NCBI RefSeq assembly: GCF_900100345.1
Contig: NZ_FMTT01000001.1
Coordinates: 124,001 to 188,000 of the forward strand
Reading direction: 5' to 3'
From: Paenibacillus tianmuensis
GTDB lineage: Bacteria > Bacillota > Bacilli > Paenibacillales > NBRC-103111
DNA: 64,000 nucleotides
Shown here: piece by piece, positions 43,092-52,019 of the stretch
Layout of the letters: each line of letters begins with the position of its first letter
Numbering within the stretch: the first letter of the stretch is position 1
Made by a program: the position numbers and the translations under genes
Notes under the pieces: model-generated
Database searches by the model: none
What the model saw: only the letters and a program-made list of their open reading frames with translations
Told to the model about the DNA's origin: nothing

Positions 43092-43146
43092 AGCGGCTTT
43101 GCACGCATTTCTATTTTTTAGAAGTGCGTGCAAAGCCGTTTTTTTA
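43092..43146 (+). terminator. long-stem terminator
   Basis: Perfect 14-bp stem CGGCTTTGCACGCA/TGCGTGCAAAGCCG with A-T extension inside, then eight T residues. Confidence 0.93.
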
Positions 43147-43251
43147 TATGGGACGGAAATAAACTTTTAACCGACCGCGTTTAAATCTAGAACATTTTCC
43201 CATACTGGGTACTAAGAAAGCCTTGGAGGGAAGTTCTGGAGGGACGAACGG

Positions 43252-44379
43252 ATGAATTTAGCCGACATGTTAAGCTATGCCGACATTCACCAGTTGAGCC
43301 GCATCGCAGGTACGTACAACTGCGAGTGCAACGGGCATTCGAAGAACGAGCTGATTCAATCGATTTTGTCAACCGTAGGACGAAGGGACATTTTCGACCG
43401 TCAGATCGGAGCGTTGTCCACCCAGGATATCCGGTTTCTTAACTCGCTGCTTTTCGATCAGCGGGGATCGTTCAGTCTGGAGGAGCTGGTCGCCCGGGTG
43501 CAGCAAAGCCGGTTCGACAAAGAAGAAACGGATGCGGCTTGGAATCCGCGCGATACGATTACCCGCTTTAAGCAGCTAGGCTGGCTGTTTAACGGCCATT
43601 CGCAGCAGACGAAATATTTGTTTCAAGTGCCTGCGGATCTGAAACGCCGGTTTGTTACGGCCCTGACCAAGCGTTTCGAGCAGCAGTTGGATGCTGCCGA
43701 TGAGCCTCCGGTCTACCGGGACGAGCAAAAGCTGATCCTGGACGACATCGCGAACTTTCTGCTCTTTCTCCGCGATCAGGAAGTGATGCTGACGAGCGAG
43801 AACGCGATGTACAAAAGGAGTCTTCAGCAGGTGCTGGATCGGCTGGCCGTGCGGGAGGAGCCGGTAGGGAAGACGGCGTGGCGATTCGGCTACGGACGGA
43901 TGTTCCGCGAATATCCGAACCGCTTCTCCTTCATCTACGACTATTGCTACTATAACGACCTCGTCACCGAGCATCATCAGGTGCTTGCGCTGACGGAGCA
44001 AGGGCTGGCCCGGGTCAACGAAGGGGGGAAGGAAGACCCGGATCAAGTATACCGTTTCTGGTTAAGGCTTTATAAAGGGCCCGTTCCTCACCTGCAATCG
44101 ATCGCTCAATGGTTGAACTGTCTGTGCAAAGGCTGGGTGACGTTCGATTCCGTGAAGCAGGCGCTCGTACCGCTGATCCGTTCCTTTTATTACGATACGC
44201 CCGATTCTATCCTGGAGCAGCGCATCGTCCAAATGATGATGCATCTGGGACTGCTGCGGATCGGAGAAGAGGAACGGTGCGGCCGTGTCATTCAGGTGAC
44301 GAAGCTCGGCAGCAGTATTATTGAAGGCACCTATGTACCGGATGAAGAGAAGATTGTGCTGCCATTTGACAACCGGTAA
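43252..44379 (+). CDS. hypothetical cytosolic protein, 375 residues
   Basis: The product is soluble and largely helical, with several winged-helix-like stretches (for example 47-85 and 300-365) but no catalytic motif, cysteine pattern or membrane segment that I can name. It might belong to the XPB/Ssl2-like N-terminal family of helicase-associated proteins; that is a weak impression. GGAGGG eight bases before the ATG and good codon use support it as a real gene. It has terminators before it and is followed closely by the carbonic-anhydrase-like gene. Confidence 0.6.
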   Translation: MNLADMLSYADIHQLSRIAGTYNCECNGHSKNELIQSILSTVGRRDIFDRQIGALSTQDIRFLNSLLFDQRGSFSLEELVARVQQSRFDKEETDAAWNPRDTITRFKQLGWLFNGHSQQTKYLFQVPADLKRRFVTALTKRFEQQLDAADEPPVYRDEQKLILDDIANFLLFLRDQEVMLTSENAMYKRSLQQVLDRLAVREEPVGKTAWRFGYGRMFREYPNRFSFIYDYCYYNDLVTEHHQVLALTEQGLARVNEGGKEDPDQVYRFWLRLYKGPVPHLQSIAQWLNCLCKGWVTFDSVKQALVPLIRSFYYDTPDSILEQRIVQMMMHLGLLRIGEEERCGRVIQVTKLGSSIIEGTYVPDEEKIVLPFDNR

Positions 44380-44462
44380 TCCCCTTGCTACAATCACTCC
44401 ATTTAATCCGCCTGATGCGTCTATTCAAGAGCGATGCTCGGGCTTCCAAAGGAGTGGCGATA

Positions 44463-44978
44463 ATGATGCTTCACAGCTATAACGGCATGACCCCTACGGT
44501 TCATCCTACCGCTTTTCTCGCACCGGGCGTGCAGATCATTGGCGACGTGGAAATCGGCGAGGGCGCAACGATCTGGTACAATACGGTGCTGCGCGGCGAC
44601 CTGGCTCCGATCCGAATCGGAAAAAGAAGCAACATTCAAGACGGGTGCATCGGTCACGTCAATACGGACCAGCCGCTGATCATCGAAGACGAGGTTTCCG
44701 TCGGACATGGCGCGATTATTCACGGGTGCCATGTAGGCAAAGGCACATTAATCGGCATGGGGGCGATTGTACTTAACGGCGCCGTGATCGGTGAATATGC
44801 TTTAATAGGAGCGGGTTCTCTCGTAACCGAAAACAAAACGATTCCCCCGTTTACCCTGTCGCTCGGATCTCCGGCTAAAGTGGTGCGCGAACTGAAGGAA
44901 TCGGATCTTGCACGAATGAAACGGACAATGGAAAGCTACTGCTTAAAAGGCGAGGAATATCGGAAGGAACGTACGTAA
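44463..44978 (+). CDS. gamma carbonic anhydrase-like hexapeptide-repeat protein
   Basis: The 171-residue protein folds as a left-handed beta-helix, shown by hexapeptide repeats from about residue 10 to 140. Three His residues typical of the zinc site appear in 'GCIGHVN' and 'SVGHGAIIHGC'. Family members are carbonic anhydrases or acyltransferase-like proteins of unknown role (YrdA/PaaY type). ATG 44463 follows AAAGGAG by seven bases. A longer frame from 44385 lacks a site. Confidence 0.85.
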   Translation: MMLHSYNGMTPTVHPTAFLAPGVQIIGDVEIGEGATIWYNTVLRGDLAPIRIGKRSNIQDGCIGHVNTDQPLIIEDEVSVGHGAIIHGCHVGKGTLIGMGAIVLNGAVIGEYALIGAGSLVTENKTIPPFTLSLGSPAKVVRELKESDLARMKRTMESYCLKGEEYRKERT

Positions 44979-45032
44979 GGGAATGCTGGAATGAATCGAA
45001 ATAATCATGACCCGGTTTGGAGGTAGGTTCTC

Positions 45033-45224
45033 ATGGGCAAAATGAATGTGACGAACGAAATGATGCTGAGTTTGTTTGCTGAAATGTTGCTTGATGAAGC
45101 ACTGCGTAACTACAAAGAGCAGGTTCTATATAAAGAGATCGATCAAGCTCTGGCCAAGGGAGACGAACAATCCTTCATTGCCCTAACGACCGAACTCAAT
45201 GCGCTGCGCTCTCTGGGGAAATGA
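45033..45224 (+). CDS. IDEAL-domain small protein
   Basis: The 63-residue protein ends in a short helix-rich segment ('LYKEIDQALAKGDEQSFIALTTELNAL' spread over 33-59) that fits the IDEAL domain, found at the C-terminus of YpiB-type proteins in Bacillus. In B. subtilis ypiB lies just before ypiF, so this may be a shortened counterpart. ATG after GGAGGT. A perfect terminator follows. Function unknown. Confidence 0.7.
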   Translation: MGKMNVTNEMMLSLFAEMLLDEALRNYKEQVLYKEIDQALAKGDEQSFIALTTELNALRSLGK

Positions 45225-45265
45225 GGATTTCAAGGCAGTCCGGAATACAAACGTGTCATTTTTAC

Positions 45266-45302
45266 GAAAAGACATATGAAGCCCGTTCATATGTCTTTTT
45301 TT
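45266..45302. terminator. bidirectional-looking terminator
   Basis: Stem AAAAGACATATGAA/TTCATATGTCTTTT with loop GCCCG, T run on the + strand and a matching A run before it. Confidence 0.9.
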
Positions 45303-45340
45303 CTATGTTAAAGTAAAGAGCGGGAAAGAAGGTGATACAT

Positions 45341-45793
45341 ATGAAATTCAGCGACATTCAAGAAACGCAGTGGGAGGAGCTCCGTCCTTACTTGGACACG
45401 TGCCTGCTGCCGGTAACCGGACTGCGGGGAACGGAAACGCCGTGGCAGGCGACAAGCGAGCTTGAGCGGCTTCGCGATGCTCTCGATTTATTGGAGATCC
45501 CTTTTAAAGGCCGGACCGTTACTTACCCGGCCATTCACTTCGTTCCGTCGGGCTCGGGAGAAACGTTCCTTGGAGAAACCTGTGCCGGACTTAAAGAAGC
45601 CGGGTTCCGGTATGTGGTGATCGTGACGGCCAAATCGGAGGAAGAGCTTGTTTTAAACCCGGATGAACTGGGAGGAAAAGCGGATCTTTTGCTTCGATTT
45701 ACACCGGACGAGCTGCGCCAATCCGCTTCGGACGCGAAGAGACGAGCTGCTGAAGAGGTAATGGCTTTATGGAGCGGAAGGCAAACGTTGTGA
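45341..45793 (+). CDS. ypiF: DUF2487 family protein YpiF
   Basis: The 150-residue soluble protein matches B. subtilis YpiF in size and place directly before qcrA. It starts 'MKFSDIQETQWEELRPYLDTCLLP' (shown here in part as 'QETQWEELRPYLDTC') and has no catalytic motif known to me. ATG 45341 follows AAGGTGA; the GTG at 45332 lies in that site. Function unknown. Confidence 0.8.
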   Translation: MKFSDIQETQWEELRPYLDTCLLPVTGLRGTETPWQATSELERLRDALDLLEIPFKGRTVTYPAIHFVPSGSGETFLGETCAGLKEAGFRYVVIVTAKSEEELVLNPDELGGKADLLLRFTPDELRQSASDAKRRAAEEVMALWSGRQTL

Positions 45794-45930
45794 AGCATGT
45801 ATGATCTGTGGCAACTATGCAAATTCTAAGCAAGAGCCCTCGTTTTCAGGGTGTTCCGGCAGTTGTGACAATTTCGTTAACACTGTTATCAGCCGCCAGA
45901 ATTACACGCTGGAATGGCCTGTCTGCATTC

Positions 45931-45959
45931 TTGACGCACCCAGAGACGTAAGCTATTAT
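45931..45959 (+). promoter_or_regulatory. promoter of qcrABC
   Basis: TTGACG (45931-45936), exactly 17 bases, TATTAT (45954-45959), about 75 bases before qcrA. Confidence 0.7.
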
Positions 45960-46033
45960 TAGTTATGTCCTAGTATATGGTGTAAAGTTATGTCGAACGA
46001 CTGATATATGTTGCAAAAGGGGGTAGAACGAGA

Positions 46034-46579
46034 ATGAACGATCACTCGAATCAAGAGTCGCAGCATCGCGGTGAGAAGCCGGTGGCGCGTCGTGAAATGT
46101 CCAGACGCCAGTTTCTTAACTACACCCTTGGCGGAGCGGGAGCTTTCATGGGCGCCGGGATGCTGGTTCCGATGATTCGGTTTGCAGTGGATCCGGTTCT
46201 TCAGCCTAAAGCTCAAGCGCAATGGGCTAAGGTTGTAGAAGAATCGAAGGTAGCGAACGAGCCGAAATCCTTTAAATTTAAAATTCATCAAGTGGACGGC
46301 TGGTACGAAAGCGAACCGGAGCTTGAGGCGTGGATTTCCAAAGGGAAGGACGGCAAAGTCTTCGCGCTCAATCCGACGTGTAAGCATCTTGGCTGTACGG
46401 TCAACTGGAACGGCAGCCCGGAATTTAAGGATCAATATTACTGTCCTTGCCACGGCGCCCACTATACGGCGGACGGCAAAAACTTGGCCGTCGCACCGCT
46501 GCCGCTCGACGAATACGAAGTGAAGATCGAACAGGGCTTTGTGTACCTGGGTCAGCTCGGTCCGAACAAACGGGTGTAA
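46034..46579 (+). CDS. qcrA: menaquinol-cytochrome c reductase Rieske iron-sulfur subunit
   Basis: QcrA passes electrons from menaquinol to cytochrome c at the outer side of the membrane. The 181-residue product has a twin-arginine signal-anchor ('SRRQFLNYTLGG'), then the Rieske boxes 'CKHLGC' (C116, H118, C121) and 'CPCHG' (C137, C139, H140) that bind the 2Fe-2S centre. ATG after AAAGGGGG. It leads qcrABC. Confidence 0.96.
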   Translation: MNDHSNQESQHRGEKPVARREMSRRQFLNYTLGGAGAFMGAGMLVPMIRFAVDPVLQPKAQAQWAKVVEESKVANEPKSFKFKIHQVDGWYESEPELEAWISKGKDGKVFALNPTCKHLGCTVNWNGSPEFKDQYYCPCHGAHYTADGKNLAVAPLPLDEYEVKIEQGFVYLGQLGPNKRV

Positions 46580-46598
46580 TAAGGAGGCGTAACATCAG

Positions 46599-47270
46599 AT
46601 GTTTAAAAGTGTCTATAACTGGATTGATGAACGTCTGGATATCACGCCGATGTGGAGAGACGTAGTGGACCATGAGGTACCGGAGCACGTAAACCCGGCG
46701 CACCACTTCTCCGCATTCGTCTATTGCTTTGGCGGGTTGACATTCTTTATCACAGTTATACAAATCTTGTCCGGTATGTTCCTTACCATGTATTATGTAC
46801 CGGATATTATCAATGCCTATGCGAGCGTCGATTACTTGCAGCATAAAGTCGCTTTCGGCGTTATTGTCCGCGGCATGCATCACTGGGGAGCCAGCTTAGT
46901 TATCGTGATGATGTTCTTACATACGCTCCGCGTTTTCTTTACGGGTTCTTACAAGGCGCCCCGCGAGATGAACTGGGTTGTAGGTATGCTCATCTTCTTC
47001 GTCATGTTGGGACTCGGTTTGACGGGTTACTTGTTGCCTTGGGATAACAAAGCCTATTTCGCAACAAGCGTTACGCTGAAGATCGTCGAGTCGGCGCCAT
47101 ACATCGGTCCGTATGCCAAGACGTTTCTGCAGGGCGGCGAGATCGTAGGCGCACAGACGCTGACCAGATTCTTTGCTCTGCACGTGTTCTTCCTGCCGGG
47201 AGCTTTGCTTGCCCTGCTCGCCGGACACTTCTTCATGATCCGCAAGCAAGGGATATCCGGTCCGCTGTAA
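46599..47270 (+). CDS. qcrB: menaquinol-cytochrome c reductase cytochrome b subunit
   Basis: The 223-residue protein is the cytochrome b6-type subunit with four membrane helices. It has heme-binding His in 'MHHWGAS' and 'MFLHTLRV', and in 'FALHVFF' and 'AGHFFMI'. Cys43 in 'VYCFGG' matches the residue that binds an extra covalent heme in B. subtilis QcrB. It follows qcrA by 19 bases. The substrate menaquinol comes from the pathway encoded at 22.6-27.5 kb. Confidence 0.97.
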   Translation: MFKSVYNWIDERLDITPMWRDVVDHEVPEHVNPAHHFSAFVYCFGGLTFFITVIQILSGMFLTMYYVPDIINAYASVDYLQHKVAFGVIVRGMHHWGASLVIVMMFLHTLRVFFTGSYKAPREMNWVVGMLIFFVMLGLGLTGYLLPWDNKAYFATSVTLKIVESAPYIGPYAKTFLQGGEIVGAQTLTRFFALHVFFLPGALLALLAGHFFMIRKQGISGPL

Positions 47271-47327
47271 GAACCGGTGAGGCCTGCTGAGCCGGTATTC
47301 ATGAGAAAATGAGAAGGAGGGCGAATC

Positions 47328-48224
47328 GTGGCTCACGGTCATAAAACTGATGAAAAAATCGTTTATGTTGGGGATTCACGCGTACGTATTAAGTCGTCAC
47401 GGATGATTCCCCAAGATTATTCCGCTTATCCCGGAAAATCGGAAGTTTTTATTCCGAACTTTCTATTAAAAGAATGGATGGTCGGCGTTGTTGTTCTGGT
47501 CGGGATTTTGGCTTTGGTTATGTCCGAAGCGGCTCCGCTCGGTTATCCGGCTGATCCGACGAACACGCAATTCATCCCGATGCCGGACTGGTACTTCCTG
47601 TTTATGTACCAGCTGCTGAAATACCCGTACACTTCGAACCAATTTGTGGTGCTCGGTACGGTCGGCGTTCCGGGCATCCTCTTCGGCGCGTTGATGCTGG
47701 CGCCGTTCCTGGATACGGGAAAAGAAAGACGTTTTTATAAACGTCCAATCGCTTCTGCTCTGATGTTCTTGAGCTTGACTGCGGTTACATATCTGACGTA
47801 TACGTCCTGGCATCACTATCAGCTGGAGCTGAAAGAGAAAAACGTGATTCCCGAGCATATTAAGCGGGAAGAGGAAATGCACGCCAACAAGGGGAAAGCT
47901 GGCGGAGAAGGCGGCGGAGGAGCCAAGAAACCGGCTGCGCAAGCTGCGGCAATCGTCGCTCCGGATGACCCGGCGGCAGCGATTTACCAAAAATCCACTT
48001 GTCTTTCTTGCCACGGCGGCGAGCTGAAAGGAATGCCTTCCGCCAAAATTCCGGCGCTTCGCGGAGTCGGTGACAAGCATTCGAAGGATGAGATTCTCGG
48101 CATCATCAAGAAAGGCCAAGGCAGCATGCCGGCCCAATATGATGCGAACATCTCAAAAGGTTTGACGGAAGCTGACATCGACAAACTGGCCGATTGGCTC
48201 GCCAAGCAAAAAGCAAGCAAATAA
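47328..48224 (+). CDS. qcrC: menaquinol-cytochrome c reductase cytochrome b/c subunit
   Basis: The 298-residue protein fuses a subunit-IV-like part (three membrane helices, about 45-180) to a cytochrome c domain with one heme site 'CLSCH' (about residue 225), the arrangement of Bacillus QcrC. A Gly/Ala/Lys-rich linker (about 195-215) joins them. The axial Met is likely in 'GSMPAQYD'. GTG start after AGAAGGAGG. A strong terminator follows. Confidence 0.96.
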   Translation: MAHGHKTDEKIVYVGDSRVRIKSSRMIPQDYSAYPGKSEVFIPNFLLKEWMVGVVVLVGILALVMSEAAPLGYPADPTNTQFIPMPDWYFLFMYQLLKYPYTSNQFVVLGTVGVPGILFGALMLAPFLDTGKERRFYKRPIASALMFLSLTAVTYLTYTSWHHYQLELKEKNVIPEHIKREEEMHANKGKAGGEGGGGAKKPAAQAAAIVAPDDPAAAIYQKSTCLSCHGGELKGMPSAKIPALRGVGDKHSKDEILGIIKKGQGSMPAQYDANISKGLTEADIDKLADWLAKQKASK

Positions 48225-48231
48225 TCCAACC

Positions 48232-48264
48232 AAACCTGACCGTTAAGCACGGTCAGGTTTTTTT
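48232..48264 (+). terminator. terminator of qcrABC
   Basis: Stem AACCTGACCGT/ACGGTCAGGTT with loop TAAGC and seven T residues. Confidence 0.93.
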
Positions 48265-48324
48265 AAGATCGAGGAAGCTAAGGATTGGCGGAGTTAAACA
48301 CATAAAGAGCTGGAGGGAGCCATC

Positions 48325-49005
48325 TTGTTGGGAAGGAGCTTGTCGTACTGGTTTTCGCGCGAATTTTTGAGCAGTCGGTTCATGCTGTGGAGTTTATTCT
48401 GGATTAATCTGCTTGGGACAGTATACGGCTATATATGGTACGGCAATCAGTTGGTCTATACGGCTGTTGAAATATCACCGCTTTATTTGCCATTTGTGCC
48501 GGATAGCCCTACCGCCAGCTTGTTTTTTACTTGGGCGGTAGCCTATTGGCTTCTTGACCATTATCGATCCCCGGCTGGCAATTTGAATCCAGCAATGAAA
48601 AGTGGTTGGAGAAGCTTTGTTGAAGCGTTCGCTGTCGTGACTTCGTTTAAATATGGAATTTGGGCCGTTGCGATCATTTTTGCCGGGGCTTATAAGGGAG
48701 ATATTCTTGTATGGCAGGATTGGATGCTGGTGTTCTCCCATCTTGGCATGGCAGCCGAAGCAGTGCTGTACTTTCGCTTGTACCGATACCGCTGGCTATC
48801 CGTCATTCTTGTCGCATGCTGGGTATTATTGAACGATACGATGGATTACGGGCAAGGAGTTTATCCGTGGCTGCCAAAAGTGCTGGAGGACAACTTATCT
48901 GAAATTGCCACGTTTACTATGGCTTTGAGCGTGTTTAGCGTTGCTTTAGCTCTCGTGTTGTGGCTCGTGAGAGAGCTTCGGCTGCCAAGAACCTCGTCCA
49001 AATAG
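48325..49005 (+). CDS. ypjA: DUF1405 membrane protein YpjA
   Basis: The 226-residue protein has about six membrane helices and few charged loops. It matches YpjA in family (DUF1405), size and place after qcrC. The TTG at 48325 lies seven bases after GGAGGG; another TTG follows at 48328. Function unknown. Confidence 0.82.
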   Translation: MLGRSLSYWFSREFLSSRFMLWSLFWINLLGTVYGYIWYGNQLVYTAVEISPLYLPFVPDSPTASLFFTWAVAYWLLDHYRSPAGNLNPAMKSGWRSFVEAFAVVTSFKYGIWAVAIIFAGAYKGDILVWQDWMLVFSHLGMAAEAVLYFRLYRYRWLSVILVACWVLLNDTMDYGQGVYPWLPKVLEDNLSEIATFTMALSVFSVALALVLWLVRELRLPRTSSK

Positions 49006-49059
49006 TCGGTCTAATCGGCACTTTCTCTCCATAGGATGTACTTAGGAGGGGATGTCCCA

Positions 49060-49944
49060 ATGGCCGGAAAGGTTCGAAGATGGCATAGGTTCGGGATTTG
49101 GCTGGCCCTGTCCGTCAGCTTATTGCTGATTGCAACAGGGTGCAGGGAGGAGAGAAGCGCAAAAGTAACGTCGGCGGCCAAGCCCTCGGCGGAGCAGGTG
49201 CAGAAGACAGAGCTGCTGGGCCGGACGGCGGAAGAGCTGTACCAAAAAGCAAAGCAAGGACACGTTTCGGGAAGTCTGATGGCGCTTCAGCAGCTAAGCG
49301 ATCAAATACCGAAGATACGCTTTGAAGGCCTCACGTCAATCGAAGGAATGAACGCACTCACAAGAGCCGTTACGGATGCGAAACGGGTGTTCAACGCGTC
49401 AAGCTTCAAGCCAGAGGAAGGACAGATAGCAGCCGCAAAAATTCGCCTCGCAACGGATGCGCTGACGCACCCTCATACGCCATTATGGCTGCAGTATGAC
49501 AAGCTGCTCTCCGACGACGTGAACCTGCTTGAAAAGGCCGCTACCGATAAAAATAGAGCCGAGGTTCGAAAAGGGGCATCATTGCTGGAGCAGCATATCG
49601 GCATGATCCGCCCGAGCTTGCTTATCAGCCGCAGTCCCACCGACGTCGAGAAGCTTGATTCGCTTGCAACTTTCATTAAGCTTCAGGCTCAAGGGGAAGG
49701 GGAGCTGTACCGCAACGTGCTCAATGCGGTTCCTCCGCTTCGCGGCCTGCTGGATAAACTGTTTCTGAAGCGGGAAACGACCGCCTACCTGCCTTACCCC
49801 GAACAGCAGACCCCGATTCTATGGATTGTGACCCTTGGTTCCGTCATCTTGGCATCGCTCGGCTTTGCCGCTTGGCGGTTATCCAAGAAAAACGGCGGCC
49901 TTGTTCCGGTCCGCCGTCCTGACCCGGAAAAGCCGGGAAGCTAA
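49060..49944 (+). CDS. ypjB: sporulation protein YpjB
   Basis: The 294-residue protein has a lipoprotein-like signal ending in 'LIATGC' (Cys at about 28), a helical ectodomain, and a C-terminal membrane helix (about 250-272) with a short basic tail inside. It matches the YpjB family, reported to affect sporulation in B. subtilis; mechanism unknown. ATG 49060 follows TAGGAGGGG by eight bases. It converges with the YitT gene on the other strand, seven bases away, without a clear terminator between. Confidence 0.8.
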   Translation: MAGKVRRWHRFGIWLALSVSLLLIATGCREERSAKVTSAAKPSAEQVQKTELLGRTAEELYQKAKQGHVSGSLMALQQLSDQIPKIRFEGLTSIEGMNALTRAVTDAKRVFNASSFKPEEGQIAAAKIRLATDALTHPHTPLWLQYDKLLSDDVNLLEKAATDKNRAEVRKGASLLEQHIGMIRPSLLISRSPTDVEKLDSLATFIKLQAQGEGELYRNVLNAVPPLRGLLDKLFLKRETTAYLPYPEQQTPILWIVTLGSVILASLGFAAWRLSKKNGGLVPVRRPDPEKPGS

Positions 49945-49951
49945 ATAAGGT

Positions 49952-50818
49952 TTAATTGGGCTTAAAGCCTTCACCGACAACGTCGTGAACCTCCGTAATA
50001 ATGAGAAATGCGAGGGGGTCGATGGAGCGGACGAGGTCTTTAAGCCTTTTCATTTCGCTCCGGGCTACGACGCAGTAGACGACGTTTTTGGGTTGCTTGG
50101 AGTAGGCTCCGACCGCGGGGAACAGGGTGGCTCCTCGGTCCAATTCCTTCGCGATTGCCGCAGAAACCTCATCCGCGTGATCGGTGATGATCATGAACGA
50201 TTTGGCGGCGTACGCCCCTTCGATAAGAATGTCAATCAGCTTCGAAGCGATGAACACGGCGACAAAGGTATATAAGATTTTCTCCTTTGGGAGAAAGAAG
50301 AGTGAGGCCCCGATGACGACGACGTCCATGATCAATATCACTTGTCCGATGCTCCAGCCCTTCAGTTTGTGGGCGACTCTCGCCAGGATGTCCGAACCGC
50401 CGGTCGTTCCGCCGTACCGGAAAACGATACCGAGACCGAGACCGAGCGTAAACCCGGCATAAGCCGTTGCCAGGAAGAAATCGTGCTCCGTCCGGAACGG
50501 AACTAACCACCCCGTCTGAATCAGCCGCTCCATGACCCATAGAAAGAACGATACGGACAAGGTGCCGAGCACCGTATATCCCATCGACGCTTTGCCCAAA
50601 ATACGCCATCCCAAGTAAAAAAGCGGGATGTTCAGACCTAACGTCGTCAAGGACGGCGGCAACCCGAAAATATAAGAGAGCAGCAGGGCAACCCCGGTCA
50701 CACCGCCTTCCATCAATTCGTTGGAGATCACAAAATAATGAATGCCGAACGCATAAATCGCCGTTCCAATCAAGATCGGAACGATGTTTTTCAGATGGGC
50801 TTTTAGGGGTTCCGGCAT
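49952..50818 (-). CDS. ypjC: YitT family membrane protein (YpjC-like)
   Basis: This is the only gene I accept on the minus strand. The 288-residue product has about six membrane helices (1-175) and a C-terminal DUF2179 domain ('VVARSEMKRLKDLVRSIDPLAF' shown in part as 'VARSEMKRLKDLV'). 'GGTTGGSDILAR' is a family hallmark. It sits at the place of ypjC. The role of YitT proteins is not settled. Upstream (50819-51027) are A/T-rich tracts that may hold its promoter and that of the MazG gene, but I cannot fix either. Confidence 0.88.
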   Translation of the reverse strand: MPEPLKAHLKNIVPILIGTAIYAFGIHYFVISNELMEGGVTGVALLLSYIFGLPPSLTTLGLNIPLFYLGWRILGKASMGYTVLGTLSVSFFLWVMERLIQTGWLVPFRTEHDFFLATAYAGFTLGLGLGIVFRYGGTTGGSDILARVAHKLKGWSIGQVILIMDVVVIGASLFFLPKEKILYTFVAVFIASKLIDILIEGAYAAKSFMIITDHADEVSAAIAKELDRGATLFPAVGAYSKQPKNVVYCVVARSEMKRLKDLVRSIDPLAFLIITEVHDVVGEGFKPN

Positions 50819-51027
50819 AAATCCACCTCGATTCGAAAAGATGTTTATAGTAAGATTCTCTTAGGTTATCTCGATGCCCTTTTTTTCATGATTAAGTAAA
50901 TGAAAAAGTTTTAAAAAGCAAAAAAAAATTTGTCATTCCCCCTCACTTTGCGTTAACATGGTACTGATACGGTTGTCTCGCACATCCGTTCGTCATCTGA
51001 ATATAAGGTGGGTGAACATCTCCCGGT

Positions 51028-51363
51028 ATGTCCGAGAAAACGTTAAAGAACCTCCAAGGCGAGGTGCACGAATACATATCGCAGTTTAAGGAAGGATACT
51101 TCAAACCGCTGACGATGCTGGCCCGAATGTCGGAAGAGGTAGGGGAGCTGGCGCGGGAAGTAAACCATCGTTATGGCGAGAAGCCGAAAAAGGCGACCGA
51201 GGAGGAAAACTCCATCGAGCTTGAGCTTGGCGACATTTTGTTCATTACGATCTGCTTTGCGAATTCGCTAGGCATCGATTTGACGGAAGCGCATGATAGG
51301 GTCATGCACAAATTCCGGACGCGGGACGCGGACCGTTGGACGAAAGTAAACACCGACGCTTGA
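51028..51363 (+). CDS. ypjD: MazG-like nucleotide pyrophosphohydrolase YpjD
   Basis: The 111-residue protein has the metal-binding pattern of the MazG superfamily: E-E-x2-E in 'SEEVGELAREV' (about residues 36-46) and E-x3-D in 'ELELGDILF' (about 66-74). It should hydrolyse a nucleoside triphosphate to a monophosphate, perhaps as a house-cleaning enzyme. Position before dapB matches ypjD. ATG 51028 is used. Confidence 0.88.
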   Translation: MSEKTLKNLQGEVHEYISQFKEGYFKPLTMLARMSEEVGELAREVNHRYGEKPKKATEEENSIELELGDILFITICFANSLGIDLTEAHDRVMHKFRTRDADRWTKVNTDA

Positions 51364-51447
51364 TCCTTTTCATATACTGTATCATCACCTTGTACTTCTC
51401 ATGTCGGCTTGGAAGGCTTGCTTCCGGTTTGGCTGAGGAAGGAGATG

Positions 51448-51975
51448 ATGCAGTTGAAAGGCGAAGAGGCAATCAAGAAAGCGTACGAATCGATTCTAAA
51501 TCACGATTTCGAACAGGCCATCGCCTGGTTCGAACGTGCGATAGCGACGAATCCCGAATGCGCGGCGTACCATTATAAGCTGTCTATTACGTACGCCCGC
51601 AGCGGCAAGCTGGATAAAGCGGCGGCACATGCAAGCCAAGCGGTACGGCTTGAACCGAAGGATGAGCATTTCACATTCCATCTGCAGCACCTTCAAGCAC
51701 GGCAATTGACGCTCCAAGCAGAGAAACTGTTCGAGGAGTCGGATGAACGACTGTGGCTGGCGGTGTCGCTGCTGCAGCAAGCGGTGAAGTTTGATCCGCT
51801 TTCGCAGGAAGCTTTTTTACTATTGGGTATCGCTTATTCCCGGCTTCGGGAGTTCGCTCCGGCCGTGCAGGCCATTCAGGAGCTGCTCAAGCTTGATCCG
51901 CAGCATTCCATCGGCTTACGGCTGCTCGCGGACTACCGGCAAAAGTGGAAGGAATATATAAGCGTTACTCTATAA
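51448..51975 (+). CDS. tetratricopeptide-repeat protein
   Basis: The roughly 175-residue protein consists of TPR helices: 'AIAWFERAIATNPECAAYHY', 'KAAAHASQAVRLEPKDEHF' and 'AVQAIQELLKLDPQHSIG' are three clear units. It is cytosolic and probably a scaffold. AAGGAG ends at 51444, so ATG 51448 or TTG 51454 are the likely starts. Partner unknown. It is inserted between ypjD and dapB. Confidence 0.78.
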   Translation: MQLKGEEAIKKAYESILNHDFEQAIAWFERAIATNPECAAYHYKLSITYARSGKLDKAAAHASQAVRLEPKDEHFTFHLQHLQARQLTLQAEKLFEESDERLWLAVSLLQQAVKFDPLSQEAFLLLGIAYSRLREFAPAVQAIQELLKLDPQHSIGLRLLADYRQKWKEYISVTL

Positions 51976-52019
51976 GTGCCAATGATCGACACCTAGGCGG
52001 AAAGGACAATGAATCCACT

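Noticed and set aside
45862-45890. Rex-type operator (TTGTGA half site) upstream of qcrA
   Set aside because: The second half site (expected TCACAA) is not recognisable at the right distance.
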